Notes: generated from the sequence alone by a model not told the origin. A stretch of DNA of 49,302 nt from an uncultured Collinsella sp. (GCA_900544115.1 UQTW01000017.1:1-49302); one strand, 5' to 3'. Shown: positions 25,958 through 34,964, counted from the first letter of the stretch. A program made the numbers and translations.

Positions 25958-27619
25958 TTAGTCCGTAGCGAGGTTCATGGGCGTCACCTGCACGCGATCG
26001 ACGCCCTCATGCTGGCCAATCGAGGCGCGCACGAACTCGCGGAACAGCGGCTGCGGGTTGGTCGGACGGCTCTTGAACTCGGGATGAGCTTGGGTGGCCA
26101 CATACCACGGATGTACATCGCGCGGCAGCTCGACCATCTCGACCAGACGCTCGTCGGGCGAAAGGCCCGAGATTACCAGACCGGCGTCCTCGAGCTGGTC
26201 ACGGAAGGCGTTGTTGAACTCAAAACGGTGACGGTGACGCTCGTAGACGAGCTCCTCGCCATAGGCCTCGCGCGCGAGGGAATCGGCAGCAAGCTTGCAC
26301 GGATAGGCACCCAGACGCATGGTGCCGCCCTTCTCGGTCACGTCCTCCTGCGAGCTCATCAGGTCGATGACGCTATACGGGCCATCCGGATCGAACTCGG
26401 AAGAGCTGGCGCCGGCAAGGCCGACGACGTTGCGGGCAAATTCGCACACGGCCACCTGCATACCCAGGCAAATGCCCAGATACGGAATCTTGTGCTCGCG
26501 GGCGAACTCGGCCGCAAGGATCTTGCCCTCCAGGGCGCGCTTGCCAAAGCCGCCGGGGACCAGGATGCCCGAGGCGTCGCCCAGAACCTCGGAGACGTTC
26601 TGCTCGTCGAGGCTCTCGCCATCGACCAGCTGCACGTCAACGTGGCGATCGTAGAACACGCCCGCGTGGTGCAGGGCCTCGATAACCGACAGGTAGGCAT
26701 CGGGCAGCTGCGTATACTTGCCCACGACGGCGATCTTCACCTTGTCGGCGTGCTGGTTGGCATGGTTCTGCTTGCGCAGGAACTCGTTCCACTCACTCAT
26801 GTCGCGCTCACGCGGATCGAGACCCAGACGCTCGCAAATGCGCAGGTCAAAGTCCTGCTCGGCGAGTAGCTGCGGAACATCGTAGATGCTCGCGCAGTCC
26901 TCGTTGGTAAAGACACAGTCGATGTCGACGTCGCAGAAGCTTGCGATCTTGCCGCGGATGGCATCGTCGATATGGTGATCGGAACGCAGAACGATAATAT
27001 CGGGCTGGATACCAAAGCTGCGGAGCTCCTTGACGGAGTGTTGCGTCGGCTTGGTCTTGACCTCGTGGGCGGCGGCGATATAGGGAACGAGCGACACGTG
27101 GATGTAGCAGACGTTCTCGGGGCCGGCCTCCTTGCGGTACTGGCGAATGGCCTCGACAAACGGCTGCGACTCAATGTCGCCGATGGTGCCGCCCAACTCA
27201 GTGATGACCACATCGGAGCCGGTCTGCTCCTCAATACGACGGAACTTATCCTTAATGGCGTTCGTGACGTGCGGAATCACCTGCACGGTGCCGCCCAAAA
27301 AGTCACCGCGACGCTCGCGGGCGATCAGGCTCTTATAGATGGCACCAGTCGTAAAGTTGGAATCACGGGTCAGGTTCTCGTCAATAAAGCGCTCGTAGTG
27401 GCCCAGGTCCAGATCGGACTCGTAGCCGTCCTCGGTCACAAAGACCTCGCCATGCTGGAACGGGCTCATGGTGCCGGGGTCGACGTTCAGATACGGGTCG
27501 GCCTTTTGCATCGTTACCTTGTAGCCGCGCGACTTGAGCAGACGGCCCAGCGAGGCCGCGGTAATACCCTTGCCCAGAGACGAAACCACGCCGCCGGTCA
27601 CGAACACATGCTTGGTCAT
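25958..27619 (-). CDS. pyrG: CTP synthase PyrG
   Basis: A 553-residue enzyme that aminates UTP to CTP using glutamine and ATP. The synthase domain (1-275) has FVTGGVVSSLGKGITAASL, PYLNVDPGTMSPFQHGEVFV and ELGGTIGDIES. The glutaminase domain (about 295-545) has PGGFGKR and the nucleophile Cys384 in LGICLGMQ. Length and motifs are normal. It leads the pyrG-xerD pair. Confidence 0.97.
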   Translation of the reverse strand: MTKHVFVTGGVVSSLGKGITAASLGRLLKSRGYKVTMQKADPYLNVDPGTMSPFQHGEVFVTEDGYESDLDLGHYERFIDENLTRDSNFTTGAIYKSLIARERRGDFLGGTVQVIPHVTNAIKDKFRRIEEQTGSDVVITELGGTIGDIESQPFVEAIRQYRKEAGPENVCYIHVSLVPYIAAAHEVKTKPTQHSVKELRSFGIQPDIIVLRSDHHIDDAIRGKIASFCDVDIDCVFTNEDCASIYDVPQLLAEQDFDLRICERLGLDPRERDMSEWNEFLRKQNHANQHADKVKIAVVGKYTQLPDAYLSVIEALHHAGVFYDRHVDVQLVDGESLDEQNVSEVLGDASGILVPGGFGKRALEGKILAAEFAREHKIPYLGICLGMQVAVCEFARNVVGLAGASSSEFDPDGPYSVIDLMSSQEDVTEKGGTMRLGAYPCKLAADSLAREAYGEELVYERHRHRFEFNNAFRDQLEDAGLVISGLSPDERLVEMVELPRDVHPWYVATQAHPEFKSRPTNPQPLFREFVRASIGQHEGVDRVQVTPMNLATD

Positions 27620-27677
27620 ATTGAGTTACCTGCGCTTCCCGTAGAAGTTGTCCATACACATCTTACGGGTCTTCATT

Positions 27678-27706
27678 GTAATACTCGCGACGCGCGCCGC
27701 ACGCAA
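27678..27706 (-). promoter_or_regulatory. Candidate pyrG promoter
   Basis: On the minus strand TTGCGT (27706-27701), a 17-base spacer and TATTAC (27683-27678) lie about 60 bases before the pyrG start. The match to consensus is moderate. Confidence 0.3.
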
Positions 27707-27740
27707 TTTTTCTTACGTGCAATCGCATTTCTCCATCTCG

Positions 27741-27773
27741 AAACAAAACGCAGCCCGGTTGCCCAGGCGGCGT
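27741..27773 (-). terminator. Terminator after the winged-helix gene
   Basis: On the minus strand ACGC-GCC-GG pairs with CC-GGC-GCGT with two bulged or mismatched positions, followed by TTTTGTTTC. It lies 25 bases after the stop of the 27798-28136 gene. Confidence 0.6.
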
Positions 27774-27797
27774 CGTTTCCACTATGAATGCATGCTG

Positions 27798-28136
27798 TTA
27801 TCGATCGGCGAGTTCGTCCTTGATTAAGTCCTGCACGAGCATACCGGCACGGACGCCCTCTAGATACCACTCGCCACGCTCCGTGAGACAAATACCATTT
27901 GCGAGCTGGCCGCCGTCGTCGCTGTAGCGCGAGACGACCTCAATGATGTCTTCGGATTCCAAGCGCTCAATTGCCGCGCGGGCGCGATACGGAGACACCC
28001 CCACACGCTCGGCAAGCGTCTTGCGCGAAAAGCCATAAAATCCGCCGTTGTCTTCGGATTGCTGAGCGATCTCCATCAGCACCTGCACCTCGACACGCTT
28101 CATATCGTTGACACTCGCACGACCCTTGCCAGCCAT
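27798..28136 (-). CDS. Small winged-helix DNA-binding protein
   Basis: A 112-residue protein with a winged helix-turn-helix: FSRKTLAERVGVSPYRARAA (about 44-63) is the HTH, followed by IERLESEDIIEVVSRY, the expected wing. The remaining C-terminus is short and acidic. The ATG at 28136 has GAGGAGG upstream, so the longer open frame reaching 28247 is rejected. It is transcribed alone, between two terminators. Targets cannot be deduced; it could regulate pyrG downstream or itself. Confidence 0.75.
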   Translation of the reverse strand: MAGKGRASVNDMKRVEVQVLMEIAQQSEDNGGFYGFSRKTLAERVGVSPYRARAAIERLESEDIIEVVSRYSDDGGQLANGICLTERGEWYLEGVRAGMLVQDLIKDELADR

Positions 28137-28323
28137 GGCAGCCTCCTCAAACCGAGCACGGGCATCACTTGCACCGTGCGCGACCGGCACACCCCATGAT
28201 GGCCGGCAACATCCATCATGCGGCATCCCCGCAAAAGGATGAAACAATTAGGGTTATTGTATACCGTCCAAATCGCTTATAGGCAGGTAAACGGGCTAAT
28301 TTTAGGTTAAACGGTAGCTTTGT

Positions 28324-28366
28324 TGATAAAAGGGGCGCACCGAATGCATATCCGATGCGCCCCTTT
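28324..28366 (-). terminator. Terminator after the DUF1846 gene
   Basis: AAAGGGGCGCA and TGCGCCCCTTT (28329-28366) form an 11-bp stem with a partly paired loop. On the minus strand it runs into TTTTATC. It lies 20 bases after the DUF1846 stop. Confidence 0.88.
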
Positions 28367-28385
28367 CAGACCAATTTATACAGGC

Positions 28386-29867
28386 TTAGCGGTGGAAGAA
28401 ACCACGGCGCTCGAACTTGGGCTCGCAGCACACGTTGATGCCCAGTTTGCGCAACACCGTCTCGTCCGTCGGCGAGATGATCACGCTAAAGAAGGCATCG
28501 CAGCCGCGCAGCTGCTCCAGGCCCGAAAGGACGCGGGCCGCCGTCTCGCTCGTTGCCGAGGTGATCGAGAGCGCCATAAGCGTCTCGTCGGTGTGCAGGC
28601 GCGGGTTCTTGCTACCCAGGAAATGCGTCTTGAGCTTGCTGATAGGCTCGATCGCCTCATCGCTAATGACCTCGAGCTCAAGGCCAACGCCCGAGACATG
28701 CTTAAGCGCGTTCATGATGAGCGAGCTCGCGGCGCCCAGGCGCGTGGAAGTCTTACCGGTCACCACGGAGCCGTCGGGCATGACCATAGCGCCTACAGGG
28801 CCACCCGTCAGCTGCTCCCTGGTAAGGGCGGCCGAGCGTGCCGGCGAGTAATTCTTGTCGATACCGGCCTTTTTCATAATGAGCTTGAGACGATCAACCT
28901 GCTCATCGCCCACGCCGGTGCGGCGCACGGCCTCCACCGCAGCAAAGTAGCGGCGGACGATCTCCATCTTGGAGGCATCGCGACAGGCATCGTCATCGGT
29001 GATGGCAAAGCCGACCATATTGACACCCATGTCGGTGGGGCTCTGGTAGGGGCTCTCCCCCAGAATCTTTTCCATCAGGGCACGGACCACCGGGAAAGCC
29101 TCGACGTCACGGTTGTAGTTGACCGTGGTCTTGTTGTAGGCCTCCAAGTGGAAGGAGTCGATGATATTGGCATCGTCGAGGTCGGCCGTGGCGGCCTCAT
29201 AGGCGATGTTGACCGGATGCGTGAGGGGCAGATTCCAGACCGGGAACGTCTCGAACTTGGCATAGCCAGCGGCGGTGCCGTGCTTGTGTTCGTGATAGAG
29301 CTGAGACAGGCAAGTGGCGAGCTTGCCCGAGCCAGGGCCGGGCGCCGTCACGACGACGAGCGGACGGGTAGTCTCGACAAACTCGTTCTTGCCATAGCCG
29401 TCGTCAGACACGATCAGGTCGACGTCGTGCGGATAGCCCTCGATGGGATAGTGCAGCTTGGCGGGAATGCCGAGCGCGTTCAGGCGATTGCGGAACACAT
29501 CGGCGGCGGGCTGGCCGGCGTACTGGGTGATAACCACGGCCGCGACAGCAAAACCGTTGCCGCGGAACAGGTCGACCAGGCGCAAAACGTCCTCGTCATA
29601 GGTAATGCCCAGGTCACCGCGAGCCTTGTTCTTCTCGATGTGGTTCGCGTTGATCGCGATGATGACCTCAACGTCGTCGGCTATGCTCTTGAGCATGCGA
29701 AACTTGCTGTCCGGCTCAAAACCCGGCAGCACGCGGCTCGCGTGATAGTCGTCAAACAGCTTGCCGCCAAACTCCAAATACAGCTTGCCGCCAAACTGCG
29801 AGATGCGCTCCTTAATATGAGCGGCCTGCAGCTCGATATACTTCGCGTTGTCGAAACCCTGACGCAT
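28386..29867 (-). CDS. DUF1846 (UPF0371) domain-containing protein
   Basis: A 493-residue cytoplasmic protein of the DUF1846 family, common in anaerobic Firmicutes and Actinobacteria; structures exist but no function is settled. MRQGFDNAKYIELQAAHIKE is the typical N-terminus, and the protein contains APGPGSGKLATCLSQLYHE (about 185-203), a P-loop-like stretch. The ATG at 29867 follows GGGAG and gives the family's usual length. It is monocistronic, with its own terminator. Confidence 0.9.
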   Translation of the reverse strand: MRQGFDNAKYIELQAAHIKERISQFGGKLYLEFGGKLFDDYHASRVLPGFEPDSKFRMLKSIADDVEVIIAINANHIEKNKARGDLGITYDEDVLRLVDLFRGNGFAVAAVVITQYAGQPAADVFRNRLNALGIPAKLHYPIEGYPHDVDLIVSDDGYGKNEFVETTRPLVVVTAPGPGSGKLATCLSQLYHEHKHGTAAGYAKFETFPVWNLPLTHPVNIAYEAATADLDDANIIDSFHLEAYNKTTVNYNRDVEAFPVVRALMEKILGESPYQSPTDMGVNMVGFAITDDDACRDASKMEIVRRYFAAVEAVRRTGVGDEQVDRLKLIMKKAGIDKNYSPARSAALTREQLTGGPVGAMVMPDGSVVTGKTSTRLGAASSLIMNALKHVSGVGLELEVISDEAIEPISKLKTHFLGSKNPRLHTDETLMALSITSATSETAARVLSGLEQLRGCDAFFSVIISPTDETVLRKLGINVCCEPKFERRGFFHR

Positions 29868-29950
29868 GTATGGCTCCCGTCCCGTTTCCATTTAATGTTC
29901 TAGGCGATTATAACGGAGCCTGCCCCTCGCAAGGGCCTGGCCACCAACAG

Positions 29951-30172
29951 GCACCAACCAAACACGCCACCGCAACCACCGGGGACCCGGGATAGCTAAT
30001 TTGAAGCAGGAACCAAGTCACTCCGCACCAACAATGGAAACGTCACAGGCAGAGCCAAAGTCAACGAACGGGCACCAGAGCGGGCAAGCTGTTCCCCTGC
30101 ACCAACACTAACAGCGTCGCAGGTTGAGCATAAGTCAGCGAGCGCCGTCCAGAACGTACAAGTTGGCATGAA
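29951..30172. repeat. Degenerate 74-bp tandem repeat
   Basis: GCACCAAC occurs at 29951, 30025 and 30099, exactly 74 bases apart. The second and third units align over most of their length (for example AAGTCAACGAACG with AAGTCAGCGAGCG), while the first matches mainly at its 5' end. No gene is seen in 29868-30171. Confidence 0.6.
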
Positions 30173-30212
30173 AAAGGCAAGGCATAGACCTTTTGGTCAT
30201 GCCTTGCCTTTT
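30172..30212. terminator. Bidirectional terminator at the end of the arginine cluster
   Basis: A 14-bp perfect stem (AAAAGGCAAGGCAT with ATGCCTTGCCTTTT) carries a further GACC/GGTC pairing and a TTTT loop. A-rich and T-rich flanks let it act on both strands. It lies about 210 bases after the transporter stop. Confidence 0.85.
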
Positions 30213-30290
30213 GAATGACAAATTGTAGTTCTGGGCGGCGTGCAGCGTCGAGTGGTTCCGCGGTTTGGTAAAACGCCGGAACACAAGAGC

Positions 30291-30420
30291 GCCCCCTCCC
30301 GCGCACGGAACGGGAGGGGGCTAAAGGTAGGAGTCTACCGGTGGGTTGACCCCACCGGACAGACGATGACCAGATGATCCTCTACAGGATCGTCAAGGTT
30401 TCCGTGGGGTACCCGTTGGG
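30291..30420 (-). other. Cluster of four hairpins in the transporter 3' region
   Basis: Within 130 bases there are GCCCCCTCCC/GGGAGGGGGC (30291-30321), CCGGTGGG/CCCACCGG (30338-30358), GATCCT/AGGATC (about 30375-30390) and TACCC/GGGTA (about 30410-30421). None has a strong T tract. They lie directly after the transporter stop and may protect or process the mRNA end. Confidence 0.5.
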
Positions 30421-30423
30421 TAC

Positions 30424-31902
30424 TTAGAGCATCACGCAAGCGACGGTCAGGATGATGGCGCAGACGACGGAGAGAGCGACGATGAGCTTAAGGGCAAACT
30501 TGAGCCAGGTCGTCCACTCGATCTTGGCCAGGGCAAGACCGCCCATGATGGCGCCGGAGGTCGGGGTGAACAGGTTCACGACACCGATGGCGGCGGAGAA
30601 GATCATGACCATGACCTCGGGCGAGAAGCCGAGCTTGACGGCCAGCGGTCCCATGATGGGCATGGAGACGGTGGCCATGCCGGAGGTCGAGGGGATCAGG
30701 AAGGACAGGCCGAAGTAGACTAAGAAGCTCATGGGAGCGAAGATCACGCCGGACAGGCCAGCCAGAGCATTGGCGGCAGCGTCGAGGACGTAGACGTCGA
30801 GGCCGGTGCTAGCCATGAGGACGGAGATACCACGGGCAAGAGCGATGACGAGGACAACGGACATCATGTCGGCAGCGCCGGTGATGAAAGTGTTGACGAT
30901 CTGCTTCTCGGACAGGCCGCCGATGATACCGATCAGGACAGCCATGAGGAAGAACCAGGTGGAAGCCTCGTCGAAGTACCACTGGCCAATGGGCAGGCCG
31001 GTGATCAGGGCAGACCAGCCCTGAACGATGGCGTTACCGTCGGCGTCATAGACAGCGCCAGCATCGAAGAAGTTGGCGACGCCCTCGTTGAGGTCGGCCA
31101 GCGGGATGAAGCCGACGATCATGACGACGAAGGTGAAGGCAAAGGCGATCAGAACACCCTTCTGACGACCGGTGAGCTTGACCTCCTTGTGAACCTCGGA
31201 AGCGGCCTTGCCGTGAGCCTCTTCGGCGTCCTTGAGCTCCTGCATCGAAAGGATGGTGGAACCCTTGTCAGCCTTGACCTTCTTGGCATAGCTCATGACG
31301 AAGAAGATGGACATGGCGGTGGTAACAATCCACAGGACGGCACCGAGGCCGATGATGATGGACTGGTTGACCTCAATGCCAACGCCAGTCAGAGCGTCAA
31401 CGGCAGCGCCGACGGCAAACGGGTTAACCGTGGAGCCGAGGCAGCCGCAGCCAGCGCCGAGCAGGACGGTGGCGGCGCCGACCATGGGATCGAAGCCAGC
31501 AGCCATCATGGTGGCGGCGAGCAGGGCGTAGAAGGGAACGGTCTCCTCGCACATACCATAGGTGGTACCACCGAGAGAGAAGATGAGCATCAGCACGGGA
31601 ATGAGCATGATTTCATTGCCCTTAAGCTTCTGCACCAGAACGGCAATGCCGTTGTCCAGGGCGCCGGTCTCGGTCATCATGCCGAGGAAGCCGCCGAGGA
31701 TCATAACGAAGAGGCAGACGGGCAGAGCGTCAGCGAAGCCCTTGACCGGGGCGGTGCAGAAATCGCTCAAGCGGGCAGCGGTAACCGCGCCACCGGACGT
31801 ACCGGAGACGATAACGGTAACAACCGCGACGATTGCCAGCAGAGCAAGAAGAATGGTGAACGATGAAGGCATACCGCGCTTTTTCTTAGCGGTCTCAGTC
31901 AT
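30424..31902 (-). CDS. YfcC family membrane transporter, probable arginine/ornithine exchanger
   Basis: A 492-residue YfcC/C4-dicarboxylate carrier-type membrane protein with about 12 membrane segments. Family features include LGGTTYGMCEETVPFYAL (about 122-139), GAGCGCLGSTVNPFAVG and, near the C-terminus, IPSTSGMATVSMPIMGPLA and NLFTPTSGAIMGG. YfcC-type carriers beside arcA and arcB are thought to exchange arginine for ornithine, the ArcD role. The ATG at 31902 has GGGGGG upstream. It follows arcB, separated by a hairpin terminator. Confidence 0.85.
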   Translation of the reverse strand: MTETAKKKRGMPSSFTILLALLAIVAVVTVIVSGTSGGAVTAARLSDFCTAPVKGFADALPVCLFVMILGGFLGMMTETGALDNGIAVLVQKLKGNEIMLIPVLMLIFSLGGTTYGMCEETVPFYALLAATMMAAGFDPMVGAATVLLGAGCGCLGSTVNPFAVGAAVDALTGVGIEVNQSIIIGLGAVLWIVTTAMSIFFVMSYAKKVKADKGSTILSMQELKDAEEAHGKAASEVHKEVKLTGRQKGVLIAFAFTFVVMIVGFIPLADLNEGVANFFDAGAVYDADGNAIVQGWSALITGLPIGQWYFDEASTWFFLMAVLIGIIGGLSEKQIVNTFITGAADMMSVVLVIALARGISVLMASTGLDVYVLDAAANALAGLSGVIFAPMSFLVYFGLSFLIPSTSGMATVSMPIMGPLAVKLGFSPEVMVMIFSAAIGVVNLFTPTSGAIMGGLALAKIEWTTWLKFALKLIVALSVVCAIILTVACVML

Positions 31903-31995
31903 AGTTCTCATCCCCCCTTCATAAATCAATTACTGATCTCGCCCGAAGCGGCTCTTCCGTGCCGTGCATGTCGCTCGATGCGAGATTTTTACCAG

Positions 31996-32033
31996 TCAAA
32001 AGCGCTCGGGGTGCGCAGCAATGCACCCCGAGC
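31996..32033 (-). terminator. Terminator between arcB and the transporter
   Basis: GCTCGGGGTGC and GCACCCCGAGC form a perfect 11-bp stem with an 8-base loop. On the minus strand GCTTTTGAC follows. It lies inside the arc cluster, so it probably reduces rather than blocks transcription into the transporter. Confidence 0.75.
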
Positions 32034-32049
32034 GAGATGCTAGATGCTC

Positions 32050-33045
32050 TTACTTGAGCGTAGCGTACATGACAGCCTTGATGGTGTGCATGCGGTTCTC
32101 GGCCTCGTCGAAGACCTTGGAAGCGGGGCTCTCGAAGACCTCGTCGGTGACCTCCTGCTCGGTGATGCCGAACTGCTCGCACTTCTCGGCGCCAATCGTG
32201 GTGTTGGTGTCGTGGAAGCTGGGCAGGCAGTGCAGGAAGATGGCACCCGGGTTGGCCATAGCCATGACCTCGGAGGTAACGCGATACGGGGTGAGCTGAG
32301 CGATGCGCTCGGCCCAGACCTCGTCGGGCTCGCCCATGGAGACCCAAACGTCGGTGTAGAGAACGTCGGCACCGGTGACGCCGTCCTTGACGTCGGTGGT
32401 CAGCTTGATGGTGCAGCCGTTGGCCTCGGCGATGGGCTTGCAGGCCTCGATAACGTCGTCAGCGGGCATGCACTCCTCGGGGCCGCAGGCCACGAAGTTC
32501 ATGCCGAGCTTGGAGCAGACGACCATGAGGGAGCGAGCGACGTTGTTCTTGCAGTCGCCCATGAAGACGAGGGTCTTGCCCTTGATGTCGTAGTTGAAGT
32601 TCTCCTGGACGGTCAGGATGTCGGCGAGCATCTGGGTGGGGTGCCACTCAGTGGTCAGACCGTTCCAGACGGGCACGCCGGACTTAGCGGCAAGCTCCTC
32701 GACGTCGTCCTGGGCAAAGCCACGGAACTCGATGCCGTCATACATGCGGCCGAGAACGCGGGCGGTGTCCTCGATGGACTCCTTCTTGCCCATCTGCGAC
32801 GAACCCGGATCGAGGTAGGTGACGCCCATGCCCAAATCCATGCCGCCGACCTCGAAGGCGCAGCGGGTACGGGTGGAAGTCTTCTGGAAGAGCAGGACGA
32901 TGTTCTTGCCCTCGAGATAGCGGTGCGGAACGCCAGCGCGCTTCATGTCCTTGAAGTTCTTGGAGAGCTTGAGCAGGTACTCGATCTCCTCGGTGGTGAG
33001 GTCGAGGAGCTTGAGGAAGCTACGGCCGGAGAGGTTAACACCCAT
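32050..33045 (-). CDS. arcB: Ornithine carbamoyltransferase, catabolic (ArcB type)
   Basis: A 331-residue enzyme that in the deiminase pathway phosphorolyses citrulline to ornithine and carbamoyl phosphate. The carbamoyl-phosphate loop KTSTRTRC (55-62), the AFEVGGMDLGMGVTYLDPGS stretch, FMGDCKNNVARS, DVWVSMGE and HCLPSFHD are intact. The ATG at 33045 has AAAGGA upstream; an open extension to 33135 is rejected. Its place after arcA indicates the catabolic role. Confidence 0.94.
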   Translation of the reverse strand: MGVNLSGRSFLKLLDLTTEEIEYLLKLSKNFKDMKRAGVPHRYLEGKNIVLLFQKTSTRTRCAFEVGGMDLGMGVTYLDPGSSQMGKKESIEDTARVLGRMYDGIEFRGFAQDDVEELAAKSGVPVWNGLTTEWHPTQMLADILTVQENFNYDIKGKTLVFMGDCKNNVARSLMVVCSKLGMNFVACGPEECMPADDVIEACKPIAEANGCTIKLTTDVKDGVTGADVLYTDVWVSMGEPDEVWAERIAQLTPYRVTSEVMAMANPGAIFLHCLPSFHDTNTTIGAEKCEQFGITEQEVTDEVFESPASKVFDEAENRMHTIKAVMYATLK

Positions 33046-33090
33046 GGTTCGTTTCCTTTCGAAGAAATGAATTACGTAAGTATTAGTGTT

Positions 33091-33138
33091 GCCCGTTTGA
33101 CGGGCGAAACCGGTGCGGTTGTAGGGGGACCGCACCGG
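33091..33138 (-). terminator. Double hairpin between arcA copy 1 and arcB
   Basis: CCGGTGCGGT/ACCGCACCGG (33110-33138) has a 10-bp stem extended by a G-T-rich closing segment and is followed on the minus strand by TTTCG. A second hairpin, GCCCGT/ACGGGC (33091-33105), follows at once. It probably acts as a partial terminator or processing site. Confidence 0.6.
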
Positions 33139-33150
33139 AAACGGAAAGAC

Positions 33151-34392
33151 TTAGAGGTCCTCGCGCCAGAAGGGCATGCTCATGCAGCGCGGGCCGCCAC
33201 GGCCGCGGGAGAGCTCGGCGGAGGGCACGACGAGAAGGTCCAGGCCCTCCTTGTACAGCACGTCGTTGGTGACGGTGTTGCGGGCGTAGACGCAGATCTT
33301 GCCGGGCTCGACGCACAGGGTGTTGGAGCCGTCGTTCCACTGCTCGCGGGAGGCCGCGATCGGGTCGCCGCCGCCGCAGGGGATCAGCTTGACCTGGTCG
33401 ACGCCGGTGGCGTCCTCCAGGACGTGCTCGAGGGTGTCCTCGATCAGGCGGATGTTGACCTCGCCCGGGTTCTTGCCGGCGGTCAGCTCGTAGACGCGCA
33501 GGGTGCCCATGATGGCGGGGTGGATCGTGAACTTATCGACGTCGATCTGGGTGAAGACCGTGTCGAGGTGCATGAAGGCGCGCGAGACGGGGATGTCGAA
33601 GGCCAGGATGCGCTCGACCTTGGAGTCGGAGTTCCAGAAGATGTTCTGGGCCATGACGTCGATGGCTGCGGCCTGGGTGCGCTGGGAGATGCCGACGGCG
33701 AGGGTCTTCTCGTTGATGTTCAGCACGTCGCCGCCCTCGGTGTGGAACTGGCAGTCGCGGCGGAAGTACAGGGAGACGTCCTTGTAGTCGGGGTGGTACT
33801 TGAAGACGTACTTGCCGTACAGGGTCTCGCGGTTGCGGGTGACCGAGTACATGCGGTTGAGGTTGACGCCCTCGCCGACGACCGCGAACGGGTCGCGGGT
33901 GAAGTAGAGGTTGGGCATCGGGTCGATGATCAGGTCGGACTCGGACTCGGAGTTGACCAGGGAGTCGAGGGTCGTGGACGCCGTGAGGGGCATGTCGATC
34001 TCGGCCTTGGTCATGCCGGCCATGGTCTTCTTGACGAACTCGAGGTTGTCCTCGATGGAGTCCAGCTTCTCGCGGACGATCTGCGGCATGTGCTGGCCGC
34101 GGATGCCTGCCTCGGCGATGTACTGGTCGGTGAACTCGGCGCGGGCGCCGGGGACCTGGTCGAACACCTCTGCGACGAGGTTCTCGAGGTAGAGCACCTC
34201 CACGCCCTGGTCCCTCAGGATCTGGGCGAAGGTGTCGTGCTCCTGCTGCGCGACCTCCAGGAACGGGACGTCGTCGAACAGGAGTCGCTCGAGCTCGTCG
34301 GGCGGCAGGTTGAGGAGCTCGTCGCCGGGACGGTGCAGGCAGACCTTCCTGAGCTTGCCGATCTCGGAAGGCACGTGCAGACCTTTCGTCAT
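33151..34392 (-). CDS. arcA: Arginine deiminase ArcA, copy 1
   Basis: A 413-residue deiminase that converts arginine to citrulline and ammonia, the first step of fermentative arginine use. The N-terminal EIGKLRKVCLHRPGDEL, PNLYFTRDPFAVVGEGVNLN (substrate Asp), FHTEGGDVLNI, HLDTVFTQID and the catalytic Cys403 in RGGPRCMSMPF are present. AGGAGG precedes the ATG. The protein is identical to copy 2 at 36225-37466, and the two genes differ at one base that I can find (33199 versus 36273). It leads into arcB and the transporter. Confidence 0.97.
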   Translation of the reverse strand: MTKGLHVPSEIGKLRKVCLHRPGDELLNLPPDELERLLFDDVPFLEVAQQEHDTFAQILRDQGVEVLYLENLVAEVFDQVPGARAEFTDQYIAEAGIRGQHMPQIVREKLDSIEDNLEFVKKTMAGMTKAEIDMPLTASTTLDSLVNSESESDLIIDPMPNLYFTRDPFAVVGEGVNLNRMYSVTRNRETLYGKYVFKYHPDYKDVSLYFRRDCQFHTEGGDVLNINEKTLAVGISQRTQAAAIDVMAQNIFWNSDSKVERILAFDIPVSRAFMHLDTVFTQIDVDKFTIHPAIMGTLRVYELTAGKNPGEVNIRLIEDTLEHVLEDATGVDQVKLIPCGGGDPIAASREQWNDGSNTLCVEPGKICVYARNTVTNDVLYKEGLDLLVVPSAELSRGRGGPRCMSMPFWREDL

Positions 34393-34876
34393 GGCCTCCT
34401 ACCTTTCTTTCGGGCCCTTGTCAGGGCCGATTCGTTAGCGCCCCTCCGTGTGAGGCGTTATTGCTGACGACATATTTATATCCAAAATCAGCCCATACTT
34501 CCACCTTGCCCCCGAACGGTTTTTTATAGGGGGTGAACGGCATACACATATACTTCACGCATGGCACACTTTGATTTAATAAAGTTTATTTACGTGCTTA
34601 AATGCTTTTTCTAACCAAATAGCAAATGGAACTTAACTTTATTAAACCACCCTCAAATTGCATATTTCTAATAAAGCTATGAATAGAATTAACGATTCAT
34701 ACCGCGTCTCAACCATTTTCATTTTTATTCAGAAAAAAGTTTGTCCTATTCATTTCTGGTATGCATATTACCGTTTACCAGACGCTTGGTACCGTTCACC
34801 GGAAGTTCAGTATAAGGCCCAACGAACACCGGCTCGCCTTACGGCCTCATTTGTAACAACTTGACTTCTCGGTATA
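34393..34876 (-). promoter_or_regulatory. AT-rich leader of arcA copy 1 with ArgR-box-like sites
   Basis: A 480-bp gap much richer in A and T than its flanks. It has ATGAAT-N10-ATTCAT (34679-34700) and TTCATTTTTATTCA (34718-34731), which resemble ArgR boxes (TGAAT...ATTCA). A TATAAA lies near 34480 on the minus strand. Just before the ribosome site is a GGCCCT/AGGGCC hairpin. The block CCGTTCGGGGGC (about 34507-34518) is shared with the leader of copy 2. Confidence 0.5.
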
Positions 34877-34915
34877 GAAAAACAGACCCGCTCCCCTCAT
34901 GGGAAACGGGTCTGT
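34877..34915 (-). terminator. Terminator after the aminotransferase gene
   Basis: AACAGACCCG and CGGGTCTGTT (34881-34915) form a 10-bp stem with a partly paired loop. On the minus strand TTTTTC follows. It separates the aminotransferase from arcA copy 1. Confidence 0.88.
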
Positions 34916-34964
34916 TATCGATAATCGTAGACAGATTTGAGTGGCTTTGAGAGCCGTCGGAATC

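Noticed and set aside
29951..30172. CRISPR-like array in the 74-bp repeats
   Set aside because: The units are contiguous and degenerate; there are no conserved short repeats separated by unique spacers, and no cas genes.
30061..30306. An 81-codon minus-strand frame after the transporter
   Set aside because: It crosses the bidirectional terminator, has no good ribosome site and overlaps the repeats.
32044..34467. An 807-codon open frame on the plus strand, with a related one at 36216-37661
   Set aside because: Both are antisense to arcA/arcB and rich in Gly/Val/Asp/Leu, as expected from the complement of GC-rich genes. The two resemble each other only because arcA is duplicated.
34658..34864. 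A 68-codon plus-strand frame in the arcA leader
   Set aside because: No ribosome site and no domain; it lies over ArgR-box-like sites in AT-rich regulatory DNA.
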